Source of the DNA: a virus
Length of the DNA: 22,610 bases
Strand: one strand, 5' to 3'
Virus record (IMG/VR): IMGVR_UViG_3300023192_001143
Coordinates: 1-22,610 of that record
The notes beneath the pieces are model-generated. The model searched no databases and was not told where the DNA came from. It saw nothing but the letters and a program-made list of their open reading frames with translations. How positions within the stretch are numbered: the first letter of the stretch is position 1; the number at the start of each line of letters is the position of its first letter. Below, piece after piece: positions 1 to 6,479 of the stretch. A program made the position numbers and the translations under genes.

Positions 1-54
1 ATGTTTTGAAACGATGAATACGAATTATTATCCGTCTTGTTGATGATTATCAGT

Positions 55-318
55 TCACTGGCGGGATTGCCAATCAGCGTAATTGCCGCGCCATATATTT
101 ATATACGAAAAACTATCCCCATAATCTGGATGCCGTCCCGCGTACAGTTGTATATGCGGATGAAACTCGTTCATCCACCTCAAAAATCCGTCGTCCGGCA
201 ATGGCGTCATCGCCTGTGGACCTAGAACTCTCCCCTTAATGGGCGCGCCAAGGCGGCCCTCTATCTCATTCAAATATTGTGCAGATTCTATTAAACTTTT
301 CCAATTTCGTGTTTCCAT
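55..318 (-). CDS. Hypothetical 87-aa protein downstream of the major capsid gene
   Basis: I do not recognise this protein. The 87 residues are soluble-looking, rich in Trp, Asp, Arg and aromatic residues, with no signal peptide or membrane segment. The sequence is moderately acidic to neutral with a His/Trp-rich middle (WMNEFHPHIQ). It starts at ATG 318, about 25 bases downstream of a perfect TATAAATA late-promoter box. The sequence GGAGACATAAAC just before the ATG provides a Shine-Dalgarno. It is separated from the capsid gene by a strong terminator, so it is probably its own late unit. The first 240 bases of the window look more GC-rich than the capsid genes, which may mean a recently acquired gene. 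It could be a small virion or accessory protein; no function is claimed. Confidence 0.7.
   Translation of the reverse strand: METRNWKSLIESAQYLNEIEGRLGAPIKGRVLGPQAMTPLPDDGFLRWMNEFHPHIQLYAGRHPDYGDSFSYINIWRGNYADWQSRQ
96..103 (-). promoter_or_regulatory. Possible late promoter at the end of the 87-aa gene
   Basis: Exact TATAAATA on the minus strand, about 40 bases before the stop of the 87-aa gene, pointing off the left edge. It could serve the next gene to the left, which is outside the window. It lies within coding sequence, so this is tentative. Confidence 0.25.
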
Positions 319-342
319 GTTTATGTCTCCTGTATTCTTTCT

Positions 343-350
343 TATTTATA
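343..350 (-). promoter_or_regulatory. T4-type late promoter for the 87-aa gene
   Basis: The minus strand reads TATAAATA exactly, the box recognised by the T4 late sigma factor gp55. It sits 25 bases before the ATG at 318 and just after the capsid terminator, in an intergenic region. Position and orientation both fit a late promoter. The match to the T4 consensus is seen; activity is inferred. Confidence 0.65.
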
Positions 351-371
351 AAAAATAGATTTTATATAAAA

Positions 372-396
372 CAAGAGAGGAATAAATCCTCTCTTG
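372..396 (-). terminator. Intrinsic terminator after the major capsid gene
   Basis: A perfect 9-bp inverted repeat (CAAGAGAGG / CCTCTCTTG) with a 7-base AT loop is followed, on the minus strand, by a T-rich run (TTTTATAT). It begins 30 bases after the capsid stop codon. This is the clearest hairpin plus U-tract I found in the window, and it would end the long structural transcript after gp23. Confidence 0.85.
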
Positions 397-425
397 CTTC
401 AATCATTATTATAATTATTGTCAGT

Positions 426-1907
426 TTACGGGAAACTAGTTCCTGCAGCGACCGCACCACCATGAAGTCCATCTACTCTAAAGATTCTAAAGTATTGGTT
501 CTGGCGAATAGCAGTTGGACTACTCGGTTCAAAGTCACCAGCGTGGTTAGTCATTGAACCATCTTCATCAACAAACGGATTCATCACCATTCCGTAACGA
601 GTCTTAAACCCGATACGAGGTTGGAAGTCGTTTTCACCAACGGCGCGTACCATCTGTAGTGGTACATACGGACAGTAGAACAGTCCAGCATCATAAGGTG
701 AAGAACCACGATATCCTACACAACAGTAGTTAGTATCCGATGAATACGGGTCAATATAAACTTTCAACTTGCCGTTGAGTGTTCCGACAAAGGTGTTACC
801 AGTGTCATCGGGCTCAATGTCAGTTGATTTTGCGGGAGAGATTTGTAGGAAACCAGACATTGCAAGTGCAGAAGCGACATCTGAAGTACAGATAACAAAG
901 TTACCTTTACCTCTACGAGTATCTTTTGCGATTTTGTTGCATTCTCTTTCGAGTTGGAACATCAAACCACGGAATCGTTCAGCACTCCATCGTCCATCAG
1001 AGTCTCGGTCTAGGTCGTAAATACCACCGATACCCTGTGAAGGCGCTGCTGTTGTACCAGTTGCCCCAGAAGAACCAAGTCCAGTACCAGCACCACCCTT
1101 GTAATAAAGGTCAGTTTGCTGAGCACCAAGTTTAGCAATACGGTAGATAGTGCGGATAACTTCTCGGTTGATTTCAGCAAGAATTTCTGTGCTGAGAATG
1201 TTCGCGAGTTCAGTTTCTGCATCCAAACCATGTACTGCTTTCAAGTCTTGAGCGAGTTCAGTAGTGTATTCTGCTTTCAATGCACGGGTTTTAGCAACAA
1301 CGGATGTTCGTTCGATTGAGAACGCCATTTCACTGAACTGAGTACCATCTGAGGCACCAAGTGTTTCAGCATCGTTTGTTGACATACCACCACTTACACC
1401 AACACCAGTGTATGCCGCAGTACCTGTGTTTGCAGTAAATCCTGCAACTTGTGAACCAGTACCTAGAGGGTCACCAAGGTTGCCAGACATATCTGGGTTG
1501 ACATTAGTTGTTCCAGCGGCAGCATTAGTTGCAGCCTCATTGAACAGTGCTTCGTTACCTGTGTTACCGTGATATCGGGCTCGCATTGCAAAGATAAGTC
1601 CAGTAGGACCAGTCATTGGTTGCACACCACAAACATCGTATGCCATTAGATTGGGCATCGCTCGGCGAACGAGTGAGATGAGTACTGGGTCGAAACCTCT
1701 GACTGAACCTTCACCACCAATTACAGGGGACATACCGCCACCTACGAGGTTATTTGCTTGTTCTTGTAGAGCCTTTTCCTGATTCTCTAAAAGAATTGCT
1801 GTTACATTCTTTCTATAAGAATCTTTAATAGTGGGAAGACTTGGATGCTCAATAATGGGCCTCCATTTCTCCGCTAGAAATTGACTTGCTGTTTCGATGT
1901 TTTGCAT
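426..1907 (-). CDS. gp23: Major capsid protein gp23
   Basis: This is the T4-family major head protein, which forms the hexamers of the prolate or isometric head. The 493 residues match the usual family length. The N-terminus (about 1-66) resembles the gp23 delta-domain, which is removed by the prohead protease. The sequence VIGGE|GSVRG puts a candidate cut after Glu66, close to T4's Glu65. The conserved core includes RALKAEYTTELAQDL near residue 215, the segment around AETELANILSTEI, and GKGNFVICTSDVA. A Gly/Thr-rich stretch in the first third looks like a surface insertion. The Shine-Dalgarno AAGGAGA precedes ATG 1907. It follows scaffold and protease genes, as in other T4-like phages. No separate vertex protein gp24 is seen next to it. 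Confidence 0.97.
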   Translation of the reverse strand: MQNIETASQFLAEKWRPIIEHPSLPTIKDSYRKNVTAILLENQEKALQEQANNLVGGGMSPVIGGEGSVRGFDPVLISLVRRAMPNLMAYDVCGVQPMTGPTGLIFAMRARYHGNTGNEALFNEAATNAAAGTTNVNPDMSGNLGDPLGTGSQVAGFTANTGTAAYTGVGVSGGMSTNDAETLGASDGTQFSEMAFSIERTSVVAKTRALKAEYTTELAQDLKAVHGLDAETELANILSTEILAEINREVIRTIYRIAKLGAQQTDLYYKGGAGTGLGSSGATGTTAAPSQGIGGIYDLDRDSDGRWSAERFRGLMFQLERECNKIAKDTRRGKGNFVICTSDVASALAMSGFLQISPAKSTDIEPDDTGNTFVGTLNGKLKVYIDPYSSDTNYCCVGYRGSSPYDAGLFYCPYVPLQMVRAVGENDFQPRIGFKTRYGMVMNPFVDEDGSMTNHAGDFEPSSPTAIRQNQYFRIFRVDGLHGGAVAAGTSFP

Positions 1908-1949
1908 CAGTTTCTCTCCTTGATTTCCTTGTTATACCTTTTTAGGTTC

Positions 1950-1957
1950 TCTTTATA
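1950..1957 (-). promoter_or_regulatory. Possible late promoter for gp23
   Basis: The minus strand reads TATAAAGA, one mismatch from the T4 late consensus TATAAATA, 43 bases before the gp23 ATG in the 72-base gap after gp22. A capsid gene needs very high late expression, so a promoter here is expected. The match is imperfect and the region is AT-rich, so this remains tentative. Confidence 0.4.
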
Positions 1958-1979
1958 TAGTAAATTATATATTTTGGGG

Positions 1980-3092
1980 TTATGTTTGTGAATTATTTTC
2001 GTCTGCATCTGCAAGACGACCTACAGTATTAAAATATGAACTCATTCTATCGCTCATTCCTTCGGTTTCTTCATAAGAAGGAACATCTACAATTTCATTT
2101 AGTACCTGTTGTGGTGCTGTTGCATATGATCGGTCAAAATAACTTTCTTTGATTATTGCCAATTTATTAGCAAATTCTTGTTCATTTCCATATTCAACTC
2201 CGCGGGAAAGTGCTTTGAACTTTTCAATTTCAGTAGCAGCAAGACCGTGGCACATTGATTCAAAAATACCCTCACAATTAGACTGTACAGTTTCCTTTGA
2301 AAGTTGAACATTCTCATGCAAAGTTTGATTTAATTTTCCAGTAAGTTGTTCACATTTACCTGCAAGTTGATCTACTAGGTCTACTCTACTTTCTGGTACT
2401 TCAATGTAATGACTTTCAAAGAGGTTTCGAAGTCCTCCCATGAATGATTCGGAAATTTCGTTTTGAACACCACGGTCAATAGCAAGTTCGTTATTATCCA
2501 TCCATTCATTTACGACATAATTTAGATAGTCGTCTAGTTGGTTTGTTAATTGACTCTTGATACCAAGGACTTCTTCAACAACAACATCACGCGATTGTCG
2601 AACCAACTCTGATTGAATTTCTTCTACGCGGGAATTAACAGCCGCCTCAAAGATTGATGCGGCTTTTCTTTTGAATGAATCGGTTAAATTTTCACCACTA
2701 AACAGTGCTTCTAAATGTTCTACTGTTTTGCCTTTTTTCTTATCTTCAAGAGTCTTTTTCGCATTTCCAGTATTTACTGGATGAGCAAACTTAACTGATT
2801 TTCCATCAGCAGTATGTGAACCTTTACCTTCGCCATCTTCCTCATCTTCACCTTCTTTGCCAGTGACAATTTCCGCCTTCAACTTTTCACGATGAAGTGC
2901 TTCGTCTAATTCCACTTCATCATCGGCATAAGATACTCTATTTAGAGCATCACTGATATATTCAGATGTGAGTCCCATTGTGCCAAGAACACTTGCAAAC
3001 CAATTAATCTTTTCATTAATTCTGTTTTTAGTTTCTACGGTATCACTTCGTTCTAGAATACTTCTTGCAGTATTTATTGTGCTATTTGACAT
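1980..3092 (-). CDS. gp22: Prohead core scaffold protein gp22
   Basis: This is the main internal scaffold of the T4-like prohead; it assembles inside the gp23 shell and is later degraded by gp21. The 370-residue protein is highly charged and mostly helical. An acidic low-complexity stretch (GEDEEDGEGKG) lies near residue 85. The family-typical segment NYVVNEWMDNNELAIDRG, followed by GGLRNLFESHYIEVPE, lies in the middle. Possible gp21 cut sites (IKE|S, LNE|I) occur in the last quarter. GAAGGAG precedes ATG 3092. It lies between gp21 and gp23, as in T4. The roughly 70-base gap upstream shows no clear late-promoter octamer. Confidence 0.93.
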   Translation of the reverse strand: MSNSTINTARSILERSDTVETKNRINEKINWFASVLGTMGLTSEYISDALNRVSYADDEVELDEALHREKLKAEIVTGKEGEDEEDGEGKGSHTADGKSVKFAHPVNTGNAKKTLEDKKKGKTVEHLEALFSGENLTDSFKRKAASIFEAAVNSRVEEIQSELVRQSRDVVVEEVLGIKSQLTNQLDDYLNYVVNEWMDNNELAIDRGVQNEISESFMGGLRNLFESHYIEVPESRVDLVDQLAGKCEQLTGKLNQTLHENVQLSKETVQSNCEGIFESMCHGLAATEIEKFKALSRGVEYGNEQEFANKLAIIKESYFDRSYATAPQQVLNEIVDVPSYEETEGMSDRMSSYFNTVGRLADADENNSQT

Positions 3093-3163
3093 GAAATATT
3101 ACTCCTTCGGTTTCCATTGGTACTAATCAATATCTATTGTATTGTATCAGTATGTATATTTTT

Positions 3164-3808
3164 CTATAATTTGGACAAGAAATCAGCAAAACAATATTCT
3201 GCTACTTCATCAAGTGTCCGTGAATTGGATTTTGAGATGTTTTTCTTATAATAATTGATATGTTTTTCTACAACTAACCCATTATCCCAAACCCATTCTT
3301 TCCCTTCCATGATTCCGTCTACAAATGCTGATGAAGCGGATGGGTCTGCAACAATATCTATCGCCGCAAGCATGAAATCGTTACCGACATACTTTGCACC
3401 ATCCCTTTCTTCTAAACTACCCATTCCGCGAGAAGAAACGCCTAATTTTGCACCTTCTTCGAGTAATCCCTCTGCAATTTTGCCCATTGGAGTTTTTAAT
3501 ATTTTGGCTTTACCCTTGGCACTGTTGCCTTCCATTTTTAATTCTTTAATCATATGCGAAACTCTTTCTAAATTGACGGTTGGACCTTCTGGATGTCCTA
3601 ATTCCCCCATCGCACGATTTTCTTTCACAAGTTTATTATATTTCTTAACTTCTTTTTCCATAATATTAATAGGATAGATTCTACCGTTTCTATTCTTTTC
3701 TTCTGCTTGCATAAAAGTACCAACAATATAATAGTTAGTAGGCTTACCTTCACCACCATCTTCTTTTAATACTTCTACATCATGAGTTATTTCTGTTATT
3801 AGTTTCAT
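3164..3808 (-). CDS. gp21: Prohead core protease gp21
   Basis: This serine protease, of the T4 gp21 type with a herpesvirus-assemblin-like fold, cuts capsid and core proteins during head maturation, typically after Glu in an (L/I)xE context. The 214 residues match the family length. Visible motifs are GTFMQAEEKNRNGRIYP near the start, GELGHPEGP with the likely catalytic His72, and GVSSRGMGS with the likely catalytic Ser125/126. The His-Ser spacing is close to that of T4 gp21. The conserved DIVADPSA follows at about 151. The Shine-Dalgarno AAAGGAC precedes ATG 3808. The substrates encoded beside it are gp22, gp23 and probably the 483-aa core protein. Confidence 0.95.
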   Translation of the reverse strand: MKLITEITHDVEVLKEDGGEGKPTNYYIVGTFMQAEEKNRNGRIYPINIMEKEVKKYNKLVKENRAMGELGHPEGPTVNLERVSHMIKELKMEGNSAKGKAKILKTPMGKIAEGLLEEGAKLGVSSRGMGSLEERDGAKYVGNDFMLAAIDIVADPSASSAFVDGIMEGKEWVWDNGLVVEKHINYYKKNISKSNSRTLDEVAEYCFADFLSKL

Positions 3809-3817
3809 GTTTGTCCT

Positions 3818-4369
3818 TTAAAATCCGTAAAATTGTTCTCTTAGACATGAGTGATTTCTATTTTTATAGGATTCTACTTTTACATACATGGGTGTATGTA
3901 CTTTTGTACCGCCCCATCCTGCTGGAAAGTTGTTTGCTATCCATTCTCCAACACCACCGGCAGCGCCTTGTACTATATCTGTATTACCGATTGCATTTCC
4001 TGCCATATATCCCAATTCGCCGGCAGTATATGCGGCACCAACCACTCCTGCACGCCTCAATGCTGTTTTACCGGCGGCCCAACGGGCCGCTTTCCTCCTC
4101 GCCGCGTTGTGTCCAGCAATTTGTCTGGCTTCTTTCGCTACTCGTTTCGCTTGCATCGCGTCCCATTCCGCCACCGTTGGAATCGACGGCGGTTTCGGGT
4201 TTGCCACACGCCACCGCGCCGCATCTCGCGCCCTTACGGCAGCATCATATGCTCGTCTGTTATCCTGTTGGATGTTGTAGAGTTGAGTAAAATTCAGTTG
4301 CGGCGCGGATTCGCAAACATTTTGAGTCCATCGTTGTCTTTCTTCGTATAGGTTTGTATTGAATATCAT
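3818..4369 (-). CDS. Ala/Arg-rich 183-aa hypothetical protein, GC-rich insertion
   Basis: I do not recognise this protein. It begins directly after the previous stop codon (TAAATG junction), so it is co-translated with the head-core genes. The N-terminal half is basic and Ala/Arg-rich, apparently helical (residues about 40-110). A Gly/Ala-rich, mildly hydrophobic segment follows (about 108-150, e.g. GVVGAAYTAGELGYMAG), and a short basic tail with Cys ends the protein. My counts of 4081-4260 give about 57-63% GC, against about 37% for a line within gp21, so it looks horizontally acquired. Overlapping long frames on the other strand are a by-product of the high GC. It may be an internal head protein or an accessory protein; no function is claimed. 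Confidence 0.75.
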   Translation of the reverse strand: MIFNTNLYEERQRWTQNVCESAPQLNFTQLYNIQQDNRRAYDAAVRARDAARWRVANPKPPSIPTVAEWDAMQAKRVAKEARQIAGHNAARRKAARWAAGKTALRRAGVVGAAYTAGELGYMAGNAIGNTDIVQGAAGGVGEWIANNFPAGWGGTKVHTPMYVKVESYKNRNHSCLREQFYGF

Positions 4370-4732
4370 TTATGCTCCTTCGCCTCCGCCACCGGCACCG
4401 CCTTCTTGACCTGGCATTCCTGGCATTCCTGGCATACCAGGCATTCCGCCTTGTGGTGGTGCCGATGATTTTGCTAAAACTTTTCTTGCCATGTAAGTTA
4501 ATTCGGGAGTAAATTTCTCCCAAAGTCTGTCTAATATAACGGAATCGGCCCATCCTTCTATTTGCATATCTTGAATGAATCGGTCTATTTTAGGATACTT
4601 TCTAAACTCATCAAACAATAAATCCTCAAGTTTAGGTGGAGGTCCTGGTGGTGGCCCGCCCATTCCAGGCATTCCTGGCATTCCTGGCGGAGGTCCTTGT
4701 TCTATAATAAAATCTATTTGTCCTGTGTTCAT
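4370..4732 (-). CDS. Gly-Met-Pro repeat protein (120 aa) in the prohead-core cluster
   Basis: I do not recognise a named family. Two collagen-like low-complexity arms flank a folded middle. Residues about 13-33 read as Pro/Gly/Met repeats, and residues about 93-120 contain (GMP)n followed by a Gly/Glu tail. The centre (about 35-88, DEFRKYPKIDRFIQDM...) looks helical and globular. At the DNA level the arms are tandem near-identical 9-bp units at about 4408-4448 and 4660-4690, which could expand or contract. The start overlaps the upstream stop by four bases (ATGA), and the next gene begins immediately after its stop. Its place between gp20 and gp21 suggests a small prohead-core or internal head protein, by analogy with gp67/gp68. 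Confidence 0.8.
   Translation of the reverse strand: MNTGQIDFIIEQGPPPGMPGMPGMGGPPPGPPPKLEDLLFDEFRKYPKIDRFIQDMQIEGWADSVILDRLWEKFTPELTYMARKVLAKSSAPPQGGMPGMPGMPGMPGQEGGAGGGGEGA
4408..4448. repeat. Tandem 9-bp repeats encoding Gly-Met-Pro (copy cluster 1)
   Basis: About four consecutive near-identical 9-base units (ggcattcct on the plus strand) encode the C-terminal GMP repeats of the 120-aa protein. A second, shorter cluster of the same unit lies at about 4660-4690 in the same gene. Such arrays are prone to slippage. Confidence 0.8.
4660..4690. repeat. Tandem 9-bp repeats encoding Gly-Met-Pro (copy cluster 2)
   Basis: About three units of the same 9-base motif as cluster 1 encode the N-terminal PGM repeats of the 120-aa protein. 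The two clusters are in the same orientation about 220 bases apart, so they could recombine or exchange sequence. Confidence 0.75.
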
Positions 4733-5025
4733 CTATAGTATCGTTCTTTCATTGCCTTACTGATTTTCTTTCTACGATTTCTTAGATATTCATCTGATTC
4801 ATCAGAATCACCATCGTTATCAATATCAGCATCACCTTTTCCTACAGGGTCAAGGGTATCACCAGAATCATCTTCTGAATCATTGTCTTTGTCTGTTACT
4901 TTGGCAACCTTTTTCTTTTCTTCTAAAGCGTATCCTATCTTATTGAGTAGCAACGATTCAATTCTATCATTTGCTTCATAAAGATTGCCAATTATAATGT
5001 CTTTAAATAATTTTCTACTACTCAT
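4729..5025 (-). CDS. Small acidic/basic prohead-core-type protein with EF-hand-like loop
   Basis: A 98-residue protein located where T4-like phages encode small prohead core proteins (gp67/gp68 region). Residues 1-35 are helical. Residues 45-79 are very acidic and contain DADIDNDGDSDESD. This fits a 12-residue EF-hand calcium loop, with Asp at positions 67, 69, 71, 73, 75 and 78 and Gly72. The tail is basic (YLRNRRKKISKAMKE). AAAAGGAAAT precedes ATG 5025, and the stop overlaps the next start (ATGA). The charge pattern suits an internal head or scaffold component. Function is inferred from position and composition, not from a recognised catalytic motif. Confidence 0.8.
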   Translation of the reverse strand: MSSRKLFKDIIIGNLYEANDRIESLLLNKIGYALEEKKKVAKVTDKDNDSEDDSGDTLDPVGKGDADIDNDGDSDESDEYLRNRRKKISKAMKERYYR

Positions 5026-5027
5026 TT

Positions 5028-6479
5028 TTATTTCCTTTTCTTTGCAAAATTACTAATTTCTACAAATGATTTTATGTTCTCGTTGATAAGTTCTCTAAGT
5101 CTAATCTGATTATCTGCATTTAATTCATCATGTAATAATACAATTTCTTCACATATATCTGGAGTAACATGAATGATTTTTCCATCAATATCTATGTCAA
5201 CGGGCATTTTGGATGTATATGCTTCTTGTATTTTAGAAATTACTGATTCGTTTAGTTTCTTACCACGACTTTTCTTTAAATACTTTGCAAGTCCACCCTT
5301 ACCGACTGATTTGTTACCAGGCAACATTTGAACTTGTACTTTTGTTGTGTCAACCAATTCTGTTGTGGCGATGCCACTATTACTCATATCCTTTGCAAAC
5401 TGACTCGCTAGTCTATTGTTAGGGAATTCATATACTAATCCAGTAGTACCTGTTTTGTTTCGTTCATACAGATAGGATTCCTTTGTGTTACGCAATTGCG
5501 CCAACTGCTTGTTAGCCAACATTGTGCCAATAAGTTTGTTGTTCTTTGCAAATTTCATTGCCCCTGCAAGATTGACATGAGTACCATGATAAGAGAACAT
5601 CTTGATGCGACCACCCTTTGGGTCACTGATGGTTGCCATTAATACTTTGTCTTGGTTCGATGACACTTTACCCTTGTGTCCTAAAGGTCTTTCAACTACG
5701 ACAAACCGAGCATTCTTATGGATAGAAGATACTCCAGTATACAGAATCTTTGCTTTGCCACTTTGGATAAGGTCTTTGGTTTTCTTATCCGCAGGAATAT
5801 CAGTTTTGTTTCGTTCTTCATACAGATAGGATTCTCTCTTCAATGAGGGTTTTACATTCCCACGCATAAGAACTTCAATTGTATGGACATCTACTTTCAT
5901 AATCTTAGCAATTTGTTTGGCACTCTTTTTTTGCTTGATAAGCATATGAAGTTCTGACATCTTGCTTTCTTTTAATCCAGCACATTTTTTACATCCACAC
6001 CCGCCTTCATCGAATCCTTCTTGTTCTTCTTCCCATTCTTCATGAGATGTATCGGGATGGACTTCATCGCAACTTCCTTTATGGGATGCTTTATTATTTT
6101 CATTAATCGCAACAGATTCTGCCATAAAGGTTGTATATTTAATATTTAAATCTTTCTTATATGTTTTCTCTACATATGTTTTAATTTTTTGTAAATCATT
6201 CTTTGGACCGTGAAAACTTAAATCAAATCCTCTGCCCATTGACCCAGAGCCAGAAAAATACTTCTTAAATCTTTTCTTTAAGTCTTCTTCTACTTTCTTT
6301 TTATCTCCTGATTTAAAATCAAAGACAAGAATCCAATCAGATGCTTCTAATAAATTAACAGAAATTTCCGATTTCCGAGCCGATAAAGAATTAACAATCT
6401 TTTCTGCTAATATTTGATGAACATTAGTTCTAAAATTGTCAACATTTTCAGTTATAAGAGATTTAATAAAATTACTCAT
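5028..6479 (-). CDS. Modular prohead core protein with gp67/68-like N-terminus (483 aa)
   Basis: Lies directly after the portal gene, where T4-like phages encode core proteins gp67 and gp68 (80 and 141 aa in T4), but is far longer. Residues 1-45 look like the core-protein N-terminus (HQILAEKIVNSL...VNLLE). A compact alpha/beta module follows (46-121), then an acidic Cys/His segment (122-171; CGCKKC at 161-166). Next is a helix-turn-helix-like module (172-216, MSELHMLIKQKKSAKQIAKI), an unknown alpha/beta module (217-334), a second (335-411), and a helical C-terminus. The boundaries coincide with Glu|Ser or Glu|Ala steps at 45, 121, 171, 216, 334 and 411. Several of these are LxE, the gp21 cleavage style. 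The peptide SYLYE(E)RNKT occurs twice. The start overlaps the portal stop (TAATG). Core-protein role is likely; module functions are unknown. Confidence 0.85.
   Translation of the reverse strand: MSNFIKSLITENVDNFRTNVHQILAEKIVNSLSARKSEISVNLLEASDWILVFDFKSGDKKKVEEDLKKRFKKYFSGSGSMGRGFDLSFHGPKNDLQKIKTYVEKTYKKDLNIKYTTFMAESVAINENNKASHKGSCDEVHPDTSHEEWEEEQEGFDEGGCGCKKCAGLKESKMSELHMLIKQKKSAKQIAKIMKVDVHTIEVLMRGNVKPSLKRESYLYEERNKTDIPADKKTKDLIQSGKAKILYTGVSSIHKNARFVVVERPLGHKGKVSSNQDKVLMATISDPKGGRIKMFSYHGTHVNLAGAMKFAKNNKLIGTMLANKQLAQLRNTKESYLYERNKTGTTGLVYEFPNNRLASQFAKDMSNSGIATTELVDTTKVQVQMLPGNKSVGKGGLAKYLKKSRGKKLNESVISKIQEAYTSKMPVDIDIDGKIIHVTPDICEEIVLLHDELNADNQIRLRELINENIKSFVEISNFAKKRK
5452..5480. repeat. 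Direct repeat within the core protein gene, copy A
   Basis: This 29-base stretch recurs at 5803-5834, differing only by a 3-base insertion (TTC). It encodes SYLYERNKT. The spacing between copies (354 bases, 118 codons) keeps frame, so the copies flank a complete coding module. Confidence 0.85.
5803..5834. repeat. Direct repeat within the core protein gene, copy B
   Basis: Second copy of the repeat at 5452-5480, with one extra TTC that adds a Glu to give SYLYEERNKT. Recombination between copies would remove the 118-codon module cleanly in frame. Confidence 0.85.

Noticed and set aside
3255-3677. 140-aa plus-strand frame opposite gp21
   Set aside because: It is the antisense shadow of the conserved protease; every other gene is on the minus strand.
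3888-4280. Long plus-strand open frames opposite the GC-rich 183-aa gene
   Set aside because: Several plus frames are open at once because of high GC. No Shine-Dalgarno is evident, the compositions look odd (Ala/Pro/Cys-rich), and the minus frame fits the operon with a TAAATG junction.
4260-4553. 97-aa minus-strand frame across the 120-aa and 183-aa genes
   Set aside because: It is an Arg-rich shadow frame of the GMP-repeat gene; its composition comes from the repeats read out of frame.
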